A DNA stretch of 63,337 nt from Tabrizicola sp. (GCF_016793705.1 NZ_JAEULO010000067.1:1-63337); one strand, 5' to 3'; shown: positions 37,905-46,348, numbered from the stretch's first letter. Numbers and translations: made by a program. Notes: generated by a model not told the origin, from the sequence alone.

Positions 37905-39025
37905 GCCTCCGCCCCGACCAGCGCGCGGGCGAACTCCTCCGGGTCGAAGGGTGCCAGGTCGTCGATCTGCTCGCCCACGCCGATGGCATGGATCGGCAGC
38001 CCGAACTTGTCGGCCAGTGCGACCAGCACGCCGCCCTTGGCCGTCCCGTCCAGCTTCGTCATCACCAGACCGCTCACCTCTGCGATCTTGCGGAAGATGT
38101 CGACCTGCGTCACCGCGTTCTGACCCGTCGTCCCGTCCAGCACCAGAAGCGTATTGTGCGGCGCCGTCGGATCGACCTTGCGGATGACGCGCACGATCTT
38201 CGCCAGTTCCTCCATCAGGTCCTGCCGGTTCTGCAACCGCCCCGCCGTGTCGATCATCAGAAGGTCCGCGCCATCGGCGCGCGCCCTGGTCAAGGCGTCG
38301 AAGGCCAGCGAGGCCGGGTCCGACCCCTCCGGCGCGGTCAAGACCGGTACGCCAGCCCGCTTGCCCCAGATCTGCAACTGCTCCACCGCCGCCGCGCGGA
38401 ACGTGTCGCCCGCCGCGATCACCACTTCTTTCCCCGCCGCCTTGAACTGGCTGGCCAGCTTGCCGATCGTGGTGGTCTTGCCCGAGCCGTTCACCCCCAC
38501 CACCAGCACCACCTGCGGCTTCTGCGGGTACAGGGGCATCGGCCGCGCCACCGGCTCCATGATACGCGCCACCTCGGCCGCCAGGGCCGCCCGCAGCTCG
38601 CCGGTGGAAATCCGCCGACCGAACCGCCCCTCGGCGATGTTCGCCGTTACCCGCACCGCCGTGTCGACCCCCATGTCGGCCTGGATCAGCAGTTCCTCCA
38701 GGCTTTCCAGCATGGCGTCGTCCAGCACCCGGCGCGGCTCCTCGCTCCGGCCCATCAGCCGCCCGAAAAGCCCCGGCTTCTCCAACGCCGGCTTCGGCTC
38801 GACCGGCTTCGGCGGCGCGGGCTCCGGCGCGGCTGGCTCCGGCGCCTTTGCAACGGGCTCAGCGGGGTCCTCCGCCATCGGCGCACCTGCCTGCGCAGGC
38901 GCCTCGGGCTCGGGCGACAGGGCCTCGCCGGTCTCCGCCCCTTCCGCCACCAGCGCCTCCAGCCCCTCGCCGATCTTGTCCGACGACCGGAACAGCCGAT
39001 CCTTGAGTTTCTTGAAGAACGACAT
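37901..39025 (-). CDS. ftsY: Signal recognition particle receptor FtsY
   Basis: 374 residues. An acidic/proline-rich A domain (about 12-90, runs of PEP and PAEP), then the N domain (LDDAMLESLEELLIQADMG) and the G domain with G1 GVNGSGKTTTIGKLA, G2 DTFRAAAVEQL, G3 DTAGRLQN, G4 TKLDGTAKGG and the closing GVGEQIDDLAPFDP. It docks the SRP-ribosome complex at the membrane. ATG at 39025 gives the conserved MSFFKKLKDRLF start. Confidence 0.97.
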   Translation of the reverse strand: MSFFKKLKDRLFRSSDKIGEGLEALVAEGAETGEALSPEPEAPAQAGAPMAEDPAEPVAKAPEPAAPEPAPPKPVEPKPALEKPGLFGRLMGRSEEPRRVLDDAMLESLEELLIQADMGVDTAVRVTANIAEGRFGRRISTGELRAALAAEVARIMEPVARPMPLYPQKPQVVLVVGVNGSGKTTTIGKLASQFKAAGKEVVIAAGDTFRAAAVEQLQIWGKRAGVPVLTAPEGSDPASLAFDALTRARADGADLLMIDTAGRLQNRQDLMEELAKIVRVIRKVDPTAPHNTLLVLDGTTGQNAVTQVDIFRKIAEVSGLVMTKLDGTAKGGVLVALADKFGLPIHAIGVGEQIDDLAPFDPEEFARALVGAEA

Positions 39026-39086
39026 GGGCGGCACCCCTGGCTGGTTTTCCCTCACCTAGTCGCTTTGACAGGCCATGGAAAGGCCG

Positions 39087-39782
39087 TCAGCCCGTGGCCG
39101 CGCCCCAGAACACCAGTGCCCCCCAGCCGATCAGCGCCTGCCCGGTCCAGTAGGCGGGCCAGAGCATCAGCGCCAGCCCGCGCCGCAAGGCCGGGTCGCG
39201 GGCGACGAACATCTGCACCGCCAGCATAAGGTCGGACAGGATGAACAAGGCCGCCCCCGCCCGCAGCATCCCTTGCCCCGGCGCCCCAGGCAGAAGCACC
39301 GCCGCCGCCCCCATCAGCCCGATCAGCGCCACGTAAGCACGCACCGGCCCCCGCAGGCTGCCCGTGCACGGGGCCAGCCAGACCTCGGTCGAGACCAGCA
39401 GCGCCGCCAGCCCCGCCAGCGCGGCGCCCGTGCCGGGAGAAACCGCGTCGAACCCCAACTCCCCCGACCGCAACAGGAAGCCGCCCGCATAGGCCAGATG
39501 CCCCAGCCCGAAGGCTCCGACTCCCGCCAGGAACGCCCTCTCTGCCTTCCACGCCAGACACAGATCGCCCAGCGCGCCCAGCGCAAGGCCCAGAGGCACC
39601 AGACAGAACCACCCGCCGCCGCGCTGCCCGGCCAACGCGACTGCCAGCGCGAGGAGCGCGGTGGAGGCCGTCTTGACCGCGGCCCCAAGCACCCCCTTCA
39701 CCTCCCGCATCGCAAAGTGCAGCCCGTAGACCACCGCTGCCCCCAGCGCCAACCCCGCGAGCACGCCGCTCCCCCACTCCAT
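39087..39782 (-). CDS. YhhN family (lysoplasmalogenase-like) membrane protein
   Basis: About 231 residues with eight hydrophobic helices. VKTASTALLALAVAL, LGLALGALGDLCLAWK, GVGAFGLGHLAYAGGFLL and AGAALFILSDLMLA match the YhhN/TMEM86 pattern, with Asp residues in GALGDL and LSDLML that are thought to be catalytic. Such proteins cleave alkenyl-ether or related lipids in animals; bacterial substrate unknown. An alternative ATG is at 39791. The longer frame to 39908 lacks homology. Confidence 0.75.
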   Translation of the reverse strand: MEWGSGVLAGLALGAAVVYGLHFAMREVKGVLGAAVKTASTALLALAVALAGQRGGGWFCLVPLGLALGALGDLCLAWKAERAFLAGVGAFGLGHLAYAGGFLLRSGELGFDAVSPGTGAALAGLAALLVSTEVWLAPCTGSLRGPVRAYVALIGLMGAAAVLLPGAPGQGMLRAGAALFILSDLMLAVQMFVARDPALRRGLALMLWPAYWTGQALIGWGALVFWGAATG

Positions 39783-40086
39783 TCCGCCCATCTCCGCGAT
39801 ACCCTGCAAAGCCAAGGGTGCGCCCTGGCCCACCCGCCGACAAGTCCTCGCCCCCGATTTCGCAAGCACTCTGCCTGCCGCCCGCGCCAGCCCATGGGAA
39901 CGCCACACCTTCCCTTCCTCTTGGTCCTGATATTCCCTTCACGCGCCCCCCACGCCCCCGGCCGCCAGCTCCCTCGCGACGAGAAGACGCAGTCGCACGA
40001 GGAGCCTCCCCGCGACAGAAAACCCGGTTGCGCCCGGAGCGATTTCCTCGAAAGCTGCCCGCACACCCTTCAACCGGACCACCACC
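39783..40086. other. Intergenic gap between divergent genes
   Basis: 304 bp between the divergent YhhN-like and AlkB-like genes. It is C-rich on the plus strand, with no convincing ORF, RNA or repeat. It must contain both promoters, but no clear -35/-10 pair stands out. Confidence 0.5.
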
Positions 40087-41145
40087 CTGACCCGTCCCCT
40101 CTCCCTTGCCGCCTTCGCTGCAGCCTCGCTCCTGCCGCTCGCCCTCCTCGGCCTTGGCCTGACCCTCGGGGGCGCATGGCTCTGGGCCGCCTTCCTCTAC
40201 ATGGCCTGCCTCGGCCTCCTCCTCGACCAGCTCATCCCGCTCGTCCCCGGCCAGGCCGAGGGCACCGAATTCCCCGCCGCCGACCTCCTCCTGATCGCCA
40301 TCGGCCTCGGCGCACTTGCCCTCCTTCCCGCCGCCACCTGGGCCATCGCCGGAGCCTCTCCTCTCACCCCCGCGCAACGGTTCCTCGCCTTCCTCGCGAC
40401 CGGCTTCTGGCTTGGCCAGGTCGTCCACCCCGCCGCGCACGAACTTATTCACCGCCCGCAGCGCGCCCTCTTCCGCCTCGGCGCCACGGTCTACGCAGCC
40501 CTCCTCTTCGGACAGCACACCAGCGCCCACCGCCTTGTCCACCACCGCGCCGTCGCCACGCCGGACGACCCGAACTCCGCCCGGGCCGGGGAAAGCTTCT
40601 ACCGCTTCGCCCGCCGCGCCTGGATCGGCAGCTTCCGGCAGGGAGCCCGCGCCGAATCCGCTCTCCGCGCCGGCCGCGCGGGCCTCCACCCCTATGCCAC
40701 CTGGCTTGCCATCAGCGCCGCCGCACTGATCCTCGCCACCCTTGTCGCGGGCCTGCCCGGGTTCCTAGCCTGGACCGGCCTCGCGCTTCACGCGCAAAGC
40801 CAGGTCCTCCTCTCCGACTATGTCCAGCACTACGGCCTGACCCGCGCCCGCCTGCCCGACGGCCGGTACGAACCGGTCGGCCCCGCCCACAGCTGGAACA
40901 CCGCGCACTGGTTCACTTCGGCGATGATGCTGAACGCGCCGCGCCATTCCGACCACCATGTCCATCCCGCGCGCCCCTATCCCGCGCTGCGCCTGACCGA
41001 CGCGGCGCCCCGCCTGCCCTGGCCGCTGCCGCTCGCCTGCGCCATGGCGCTTGCCCCCCGGCTCTGGCGCCGCGCCATGGCCCCCCATCTCGCCCGATGG
41101 CGGGAATCCAGACCTGTGGACACCCCAGAAGACACGGCGGCTTGA
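40087..41145 (+). CDS. AlkB-like membrane hydroxylase (alkane 1-monooxygenase family)
   Basis: About 352 residues if it starts at the CTG at 40087; the first in-frame ATG is 40201. Residues coded before 40201 (TRPLSLAAFAAASLLPLALL and GGAWLWAAFLY) form the first TM hairpin expected of the family, which supports the longer protein. Di-iron histidine motifs: HELIHRP, GQHTSAHRLVHH, APRHSDHHVHP, and NTAHW. ATPDDPNSARAGESFYRF is a family block. Members hydroxylate alkanes or fatty chains with O2. 56 bp separate it from the seven-gene secreted-protein array, so they may share a transcript. Confidence 0.75.
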   Translation: MTRPLSLAAFAAASLLPLALLGLGLTLGGAWLWAAFLYMACLGLLLDQLIPLVPGQAEGTEFPAADLLLIAIGLGALALLPAATWAIAGASPLTPAQRFLAFLATGFWLGQVVHPAAHELIHRPQRALFRLGATVYAALLFGQHTSAHRLVHHRAVATPDDPNSARAGESFYRFARRAWIGSFRQGARAESALRAGRAGLHPYATWLAISAAALILATLVAGLPGFLAWTGLALHAQSQVLLSDYVQHYGLTRARLPDGRYEPVGPAHSWNTAHWFTSAMMLNAPRHSDHHVHPARPYPALRLTDAAPRLPWPLPLACAMALAPRLWRRAMAPHLARWRESRPVDTPEDTAA

Positions 41146-41201
41146 CTGGCCAATCCCGCGCCGCTCTGGCACTCTGACGCCCAGTCCAACGGAGCCCCCG
41201 G

Positions 41202-41594
41202 ATGCGTGCCCTTTTCCTTGTCCTTGCCCTTGCCACCACCCCGGCGCTTGCCGAAACCCCGCTCGACGCCGACCAGTTCGACTCCGCCACCCGCGGCGAC
41301 ACCATCACCTACGATTATGGCAACGGCCTCTTCGGCACCGAGGAGTACCTTGACGGCCGCCGCGTCCGCTGGGCCTTCGAGGGCGACCTCTGCATCTATG
41401 GCGTCTGGTATCAGAAGGGCGACGAGATCTGCTTCGAGTACGAGGATGACCCCACCCCCGCCTGCTGGCTGTATTTCCTGGAGAGCGACCGGATCAGGGG
41501 CCGCTACATGGGCGAGGGCGGCGGCTGGGAGATCCTGGAGTCGTCCCGCGAAGGCGGTCCCCTGCCCTGCGCCGGGCCCGATGTCGGCGTCTAG
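41202..41594 (+). CDS. Array protein 1: secreted Cys4 protein, unknown
   Basis: 130 residues. Signal MRALFLVLALATTPALAE, then the array pattern: TPLDADQF, GRRVRWAFEGDLC, GVWYQKGDEICFEYEDDP, ACWLYF and LPCAGPDVGV at the C-terminus. Four Cys (DLC, EIC, ACW, LPC) recur in all seven members and probably form two disulfides in the periplasm. Four bases separate it from the next gene. GGAG lies before the ATG. No known family is recognised with confidence. Confidence 0.8.
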   Translation: MRALFLVLALATTPALAETPLDADQFDSATRGDTITYDYGNGLFGTEEYLDGRRVRWAFEGDLCIYGVWYQKGDEICFEYEDDPTPACWLYFLESDRIRGRYMGEGGGWEILESSREGGPLPCAGPDVGV

Positions 41595-41598
41595 GGCG

Positions 41599-41991
41599 AT
41601 GCGCACAGCCCTTGTCCTCGGCGCGGTGCTGACCGGCCCGGCCCAAGCCGAACCGCCGATGACGGCTGCCGAATTCTCCGCCTATGTCGGCACCGACACG
41701 CTCACCTACGGCTACAGCACTGGCATCGTCGGCATCGCCGCTTACGGCCCCGACCAGACGCTGGTCTGGCGCTATGAAGGCAGCGACTGTGTCAACGGCC
41801 GCTATTACCAGTCGGGCGACGAGATCTGCTTCAGCTTTGAGGTCAGGGAAATATCGGTCTGCTGGCATTTCGCTCTGGGCTCCGGTCGGCTGCATGGCAC
41901 GGCCACCAACACCCCCGGCAACGACCGCATCTTCGAGATCGGCCGCTCCGACCGCCCGCTCGACTGTCCCGATCTCCGACCGGGAGTGTGA
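41599..41991 (+). CDS. Array protein 2: secreted Cys4 protein, unknown
   Basis: 130 residues. Signal MRTALVLGAVLTGPAQAE; PMTAAEFSAYV; SDCVNGRYYQSGDEICFSFE; SVCWHF; LDCPDLRPGV. All four Cys are kept. It is the most diverged copy in the middle (GIAAYGPDQTLVW instead of YLPGRKVRW). ATG 41599 lies in frame inside a longer open frame whose upstream part is a shadow of array gene 1. Confidence 0.78.
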   Translation: MRTALVLGAVLTGPAQAEPPMTAAEFSAYVGTDTLTYGYSTGIVGIAAYGPDQTLVWRYEGSDCVNGRYYQSGDEICFSFEVREISVCWHFALGSGRLHGTATNTPGNDRIFEIGRSDRPLDCPDLRPGV

Positions 41992-41995
41992 AGCG

Positions 41996-42397
41996 ATGTG
42001 TCTGAAGACGCTTCCCGTTCTTCCCGCCCTCCTCCTCGCCGCTCCGGCGCTGGCCGAGACCCCGATGACCGGCGAGGAGTTCGAGGCCTACGTGACCGGG
42101 AAGACCATGGACTACTTCGCCGACGGCCAGACCTTCGGGCGCGAGGTCTACCTGCCCGGTCGCAAGGTCCGCTGGGCCTATACTGCCGACGAGTGCAAGA
42201 TCGGGCACTGGTTCGCCGAAGGCGAGACCATCTGCTTCCTTTACGACGGTGACCCCGAGTCGAAATGCTGGATCATCTGGCCCGATGGCCAAGGCCTCTC
42301 CGCCAGCTACATGACCGACACCCCCGACATCGCGCCGCGCACCGTGCGCGAGACGACCGAACCGCTCGCCTGCCCCGGCCCCGATGTGGGAGTGTGA
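41996..42397 (+). CDS. Array protein 3: secreted Cys4 protein, unknown
   Basis: 133 residues. Signal MCLKTLPVLPALLLAAPALAE; TPMTGEEFEAYVTGKTMDY; YLPGRKVRWAYTADEC; GHWFAEGETICFLYDGDP; KCWIIW; EPLACPGPDVGV. It shares ETTEPLAC with array protein 6 and VTGKT with array protein 4, pointing to exchange or recent common ancestry among members. Gap of 4 bp to each neighbour. Confidence 0.8.
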   Translation: MCLKTLPVLPALLLAAPALAETPMTGEEFEAYVTGKTMDYFADGQTFGREVYLPGRKVRWAYTADECKIGHWFAEGETICFLYDGDPESKCWIIWPDGQGLSASYMTDTPDIAPRTVRETTEPLACPGPDVGV

Positions 42398-42401
42398 CCC
42401 G

Positions 42402-42800
42402 ATGCTCCGCCCGACCGTTGCCCTCGCGCTCTTCTTCCTGGCCACTCCCTCCCTTGCCGAAACCCCGATCACGGCCGAGGTCTTCGAGGCCCATGTCACC
42501 GGCAAGACCCTGACCTATCGCCAGTTCGGCAACCTCTTCGGGATCGAGCAATACCTGCCAGACCGCAAGGTCCGCTGGTCGACCGCGCCGAACGAATGCC
42601 AGTATGGCAGCTGGTATCCGCAGGGCGAGAACATCTGCTTCGTCTACGAATACGATCCCACCCCTGCCTGCTGGACCTTCTGGATGAAGGACGGCGCCTT
42701 GGTGGCGCTTTCCACCAGCGGCGTCGCGGGCGAGGAGCTGCACGAGGTCGACGCCTCCGACCAGGGCCTGCCCTGCCCCGGGCCCGACGTGGGGGTCTGA
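42402..42800 (+). CDS. Array protein 4: secreted Cys4 protein, unknown
   Basis: 132 residues from MLRPTVALALFFLATPSLAE. TPITAEVFEAHVTGKTLTY; GNLFGIEQYLPDRKVRW; NECQYGSWYPQGENICFVYEYDP; ACWTFW; LPCPGPDVGV. The start is 42402 rather than the upstream ATG 42384, since only this gives a signal peptide and the usual 4-bp spacing. Its stop shares a base with the next start (TGATG). Confidence 0.8.
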   Translation: MLRPTVALALFFLATPSLAETPITAEVFEAHVTGKTLTYRQFGNLFGIEQYLPDRKVRWSTAPNECQYGSWYPQGENICFVYEYDPTPACWTFWMKDGALVALSTSGVAGEELHEVDASDQGLPCPGPDVGV

Positions 42801-43186
42801 TGCTGCGCGCCGCCCTAAGCCTTGTCTGCCTCGCCACGGCGGCCGCTGCGGAAACTCCGATGACCGTCGCCGAGTTCGAAGCCTGGTCGACCGGCCGGAC
42901 GCTAGACTACTTCGTCGACGGCGCGCTCTGGGGCAGCGAGATGCACCTGGCAGGTCGCGCCACCGTCGATGCGGATGCGGGCGGGATCTGCCGGTCGGGT
43001 CATTGGTATCCGCAAGGCGACGACGTCTGCTTCGTCTACGATCTCAATCCCGGCCCCTATTGCTGGCGCTTCTTCCGGGACGGCGATCAGGTCCGCGCCG
43101 AATTCCTGGGCGAAGCCTTTGCCGACACTATCACCATCACCCTCTCCGACGCAGCAATCCCCTGTACCCCCGAGGTGGGGGTCTGA
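42800..43186 (+). CDS. Array protein 5: secreted Cys4 protein, unknown
   Basis: 128 residues. Signal MLRAALSLVCLATAAAAE; TPMTVAEFEAWSTGRTLDY; GGICRSGHWYPQGDDVCFVYDLNP; YCWRFF; IPCTPEVGV. The YLPGRKVRW block is replaced by HLAGRATVD. Translation is coupled to array gene 4 by TGATG, and one base separates it from gene 6. Confidence 0.8.
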   Translation: MLRAALSLVCLATAAAAETPMTVAEFEAWSTGRTLDYFVDGALWGSEMHLAGRATVDADAGGICRSGHWYPQGDDVCFVYDLNPGPYCWRFFRDGDQVRAEFLGEAFADTITITLSDAAIPCTPEVGV

Positions 43187-43187
43187 C

Positions 43188-43577
43188 ATGCGCGCTTTCC
43201 TCGTCCTTCTCCTCTCCGTCACCCCGGCGCTTGCCGAACCCCTCGTCACCGCCGAGGAATTCGATGCCCTCACCCTGGGCCGCACGATGACCTGGTCCGA
43301 ATTCGGCGCGGTCTACGGCGTGGAGCAATATCTGCCGGGTCGCAAGGTGCGCTGGACGGTCCTCGGCGACGATTGCAAGACCGGCCACTGGTATCAGGAC
43401 GGGACGGCGATCTGCTTCCAGTATGAAGACGACATCGCGCCCGACTGCTGGGAGATCACCGCCTCCGGCCCCGATCTTCTGGCCCGCTACACCACCAACC
43501 CGCCCGAGGCCGACCCCGTGATCGTGACCGAAACCACCGAGCCCCTCGCCTGCTTCGGCCCCGAGGTCGGCGCCTGA
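43188..43577 (+). CDS. Array protein 6: secreted Cys4 protein, unknown
   Basis: 129 residues. Signal MRAFLVLLLSVTPALAE; LVTAEEFDALTLGRTMTW; YGVEQYLPGRKVRWTVLGDDC; GHWYQDGTAICFQYEDD; DCWEI; EPLACFGPEVGA. Closest by eye to array members 3 and 4. It overlaps the last member by one base (TGATG). Confidence 0.8.
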   Translation: MRAFLVLLLSVTPALAEPLVTAEEFDALTLGRTMTWSEFGAVYGVEQYLPGRKVRWTVLGDDCKTGHWYQDGTAICFQYEDDIAPDCWEITASGPDLLARYTTNPPEADPVIVTETTEPLACFGPEVGA

Positions 43578-43984
43578 TGCGTGCGCTTGTTTTCGCACTC
43601 CTGCTTCTGCCCGCCGTCGCCCTTGCCGAAGGCACCGCGCCGCAACCCGCCGATCCCCCGATGACCGCCGAAGCCTTCGAGCGTTTCGTTCAGGGCCGCA
43701 CCATGGACACCCACGACCGGACCGGCCGCTACGGGGTGGAGACCTTCCTCCCCGGCCGCCGCGCGATCTGGCGCGATGCGGCGCAATGCCTGGAAGGCAG
43801 CTGGCGTCCGCAAGGCGACCAGATCTGCTTCGACTACCGGGGAATCGACACGCCCTATTGCTGGACCTACCACGACCGCGGCGGCTGGCTGATGGCCTGG
43901 CTCGACGGCAACCGCGCGGGTGAAGCGATCATGCTCTATCCGGCGGAAGAGGTGGTCACCTGCGAAGGGTTTCTAGGAGCTTAG
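43577..43984 (+). CDS. Array protein 7: secreted Cys4 protein, unknown
   Basis: 135 residues. Signal MRALVFALLLLPAVALAE, an extra GTAPQPADP linker, then PMTAEAFERFVQGRTMDTH; FLPGRRAIW; AQCLEGSWRPQGDQICFDY; YCWTYH; VTCEGFLGA. The C-terminal CPGPDVGV block is degenerate. Its stop overlaps by 4 bp the stop of the low-GC gene on the other strand, which marks the end of the array. Confidence 0.8.
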   Translation: MRALVFALLLLPAVALAEGTAPQPADPPMTAEAFERFVQGRTMDTHDRTGRYGVETFLPGRRAIWRDAAQCLEGSWRPQGDQICFDYRGIDTPYCWTYHDRGGWLMAWLDGNRAGEAIMLYPAEEVVTCEGFLGA

Positions 43985-44700
43985 TGATCACCTGACATTT
44001 GCAAAGCGAGGTATGTCTCAATCTCGATGGCCACTTCCTCGTATGGTACGGAGAACCATTCGGCACCAAAGCCATTTTCAATGCGACGTGACCCAAATCG
44101 CCTATGCAGAAAGGTTTCCAGCCCTACCTCTCTGTCGGTTCTGGCAATGACGCGAAGAACGGGGTGGCCCGGATTTCCTGTTGAGTATTGGCTCAGAATT
44201 CGTCGCAGAACCTCACCCCCGCCGCTTCGGTCATGCCGACCGATTTTGGTGCATTTGTCACCCAGACGATCAAGCCTCGAGTCGGTGTAGACGTAGACAG
44301 CCCGCGAGCCTTCTCCGATGACGGTCGCCTGCGCGACGATCTCTTTGGCCCGAACCGAGAGTGCCCGATTACCCCCAAACTCGATTTCGATGGCAACCGC
44401 GGCTTCAAGCTCGATCCTGACCGTGGACCACGACGAAAGCATACCGTCTTTCGACAGATGCACTACCTTGCCTTTTGCAAAGCCATTTCTCATCAGAGTC
44501 CAAATGGCCGCTGATCGGATGTCATCTTTCCAGCCTTTACCATCGTCAAAATGGAAGGGCGCGCCGATTCTGTCCGCATAGCGATCAATAACTTCGTCTA
44601 CCGACGTTGGCATATCGCCGTTCGTGACATCCTCTATCAAGAGCGGCGCGACCGCGCGCTGAAGAGGTCGGATCGCGCGAATAACATCTGCCGTCTTCAT
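43981..44700 (-). CDS. Winged-helix-like plus GIY-YIG/T5orf172-like protein, low GC
   Basis: 239 residues. Residues about 1-90 resemble an Mrr-type N-terminal winged helix (VDEVIDRYADRIGA, RSAAIWTLMRNGFAKG). Residues about 131-225 read AVYVYTD, TKIGRHDRSGG, STGNPGHPVLRVI, LETFLHRRFGSRR, GAEWFSVP. This is the T5orf172/Mug113 pattern of the GIY-YIG superfamily, with candidate catalytic Arg155 and Glu195. By my count a sampled 60-bp line is 50% GC, against about 68-70% in neighbours, which suggests transfer. It lies alone, convergent with the array. A nuclease role, perhaps in defence, is an inference. Confidence 0.65.
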   Translation of the reverse strand: MKTADVIRAIRPLQRAVAPLLIEDVTNGDMPTSVDEVIDRYADRIGAPFHFDDGKGWKDDIRSAAIWTLMRNGFAKGKVVHLSKDGMLSSWSTVRIELEAAVAIEIEFGGNRALSVRAKEIVAQATVIGEGSRAVYVYTDSRLDRLGDKCTKIGRHDRSGGGEVLRRILSQYSTGNPGHPVLRVIARTDREVGLETFLHRRFGSRRIENGFGAEWFSVPYEEVAIEIETYLALQMSGDH

Positions 44701-44788
44701 CGTTTATCCCACCTCTACAAGCTAGCGCTCCATTCGGTAGTGAACCATCTTGCTCGAAATTCGCCGAAAATATGACTGTGCCGGAACG

Positions 44789-46348
44789 TCAGAACAGGCT
44801 CCCCTGCCCGCTCTCCCCGTCCCCCTTCGGCCGCTTGCCGGCCCGGCCCCCGACCGGAAGCCGCCCGTCCCGGAACTCGATCTCCAGCGCCGAGGCCCTC
44901 TCCGCCGCCGCCTTCGAAGTGACGACCGCCCCGTCCCCCCGCACGACCGCATAGCCCCGCTTCAGGGTCGCCGCGTAGCCCAGCGTCGCCCGCGTCCGGT
45001 CCAGCGCCTCCAGCCGGTCATTGAGCCGCGCGAAGCGGGTGGCGGGCGCCGCTTCCAGCCGCTCGGAAAGCCGCGCCAGATCGCGCCGCCCCTCCGCCGT
45101 CTTCCGCCCCGCATCGCCCAGCATCCGGGCCAGCGCCGGAGCCAGCCGCGCCGCCAGCGCCTCCAGCCGCTCCCCCCGCCGCTCCAGCCGCAGAAGCACC
45201 GCCCGCCCCAGCCGCTCCCCGCGCGAGGTCAGCATATCCCCCTGACGCGCCAGCCCGGCCCGCAGCGCCTGCGGCTGCAACCGCCCCGCCAGCCGGTCGA
45301 ACTCCCGGTGCTTCTTCGCGACCGCCAGCCCCAGCCCGGTCCCGAGCCGCAGCGCCCCCGCGTCCAGCCGCTGCCGAGGGGTTGCGACCAGCACCTCCAC
45401 GCGCGGCAAGGCCCGCGACAGATCGCGCAGCCGCTGCCGCCGCAGCACCACCCCCTGCCCGATCCCGCGCACCAGTCGCGCGCCCAGCGCCTCCAGCGTC
45501 GCCAGAAGCTCCAGTCGCACCGGCACCGCCAGCTCTGCCGCAGCCGTGGGCGTCGGCGCGCGCAGGTCGGCGGCGAAGTCGATCAGCGTCGTGTCGGTCT
45601 CATGCCCGACGGCCGAGATCAGCGGGATCGCCGACGCCGCCGCCGCCCGCACGACGATCTCCTCGTTGAAACCCCAGAGGTCCTCCAGCGACCCGCCGCC
45701 CCGTGCCACGATCAGCACGTCGGGGCGCGGGATCGCCCCGCCCTCGGGCAGCGCGTTGAAGCCCCGGATCGCGGCGGCCACCTGCGCCGCGCAGTCCTGC
45801 CCCTGCACCGCCACCGGCCAGACCAGCACATGCCGGGGAAAGCGGTCTCGCAGCCGATGCAGGATGTCCCGGATCACCGCGCCACTGGGAGACGTCACCA
45901 CCCCGATCACCCGCGGCAGATAGGGGATGGCCTTCTTCCCTGCGGCGTCGAACAGCCCCTCCGCCGCCAGCGCGGCGCGGCGCTTCTCCAGCATCGCCAT
46001 CAAGGCGCCCGCCCCCGCCGGGGCCACGTCCTCGACGATCAGCTGGTATTTTGATTGGCCGGGAAAGGTGGTCATCCGCCCGGTGGCGACCACCTCCATC
46101 CCCTCCTCGGGCCGGACCTGCATCCGCGACACCTGGCCCTTCCAGCTGATCGCCGCGATCACCGCCCGGTCGTCCTTCAGGTCGAAATACAAGTGCCCCG
46201 AGGCCGGTCGCGACACCCGTCCCACCTCGCCCCGGACCCGCACCAGCCCGAACTCACCCTCGATCACCCGCTTCACCGCGCCCGAAAGCTCGGAGACGGT
46301 GTATTCCGGCTGGTTGCCCGGCGGGGCGGGATCGTCGATCAGGTCCAT
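44789..46348 (-). CDS. xseA: Exodeoxyribonuclease VII large subunit
   Basis: 519 residues. The N-terminal OB fold (YTVSELSGAVKRVIEGEFG, VRGEVGRVSRPASGHLYFDLKD) binds DNA; the catalytic centre has GVVTSPSGAVIRDIL, RPDVLIVARGGGSLEDLWGFN and PLISAVGHETDTTLIDFAADLRAPTP (the Asp/His signature). A long coiled coil (about 300-460) and the closing GYAVVRGDG follow. It cuts single-stranded DNA with XseB, which is not in this window. Confidence 0.96.
   Translation of the reverse strand: MDLIDDPAPPGNQPEYTVSELSGAVKRVIEGEFGLVRVRGEVGRVSRPASGHLYFDLKDDRAVIAAISWKGQVSRMQVRPEEGMEVVATGRMTTFPGQSKYQLIVEDVAPAGAGALMAMLEKRRAALAAEGLFDAAGKKAIPYLPRVIGVVTSPSGAVIRDILHRLRDRFPRHVLVWPVAVQGQDCAAQVAAAIRGFNALPEGGAIPRPDVLIVARGGGSLEDLWGFNEEIVVRAAAASAIPLISAVGHETDTTLIDFAADLRAPTPTAAAELAVPVRLELLATLEALGARLVRGIGQGVVLRRQRLRDLSRALPRVEVLVATPRQRLDAGALRLGTGLGLAVAKKHREFDRLAGRLQPQALRAGLARQGDMLTSRGERLGRAVLLRLERRGERLEALAARLAPALARMLGDAGRKTAEGRRDLARLSERLEAAPATRFARLNDRLEALDRTRATLGYAATLKRGYAVVRGDGAVVTSKAAAERASALEIEFRDGRLPVGGRAGKRPKGDGESGQGSLF

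Noticed and set aside
41202-43984. Array read as tandem immunity genes of a toxin system
   Set aside because: No toxin, effector or secretion gene is nearby and all members have Sec signals; kept only as one hypothesis.
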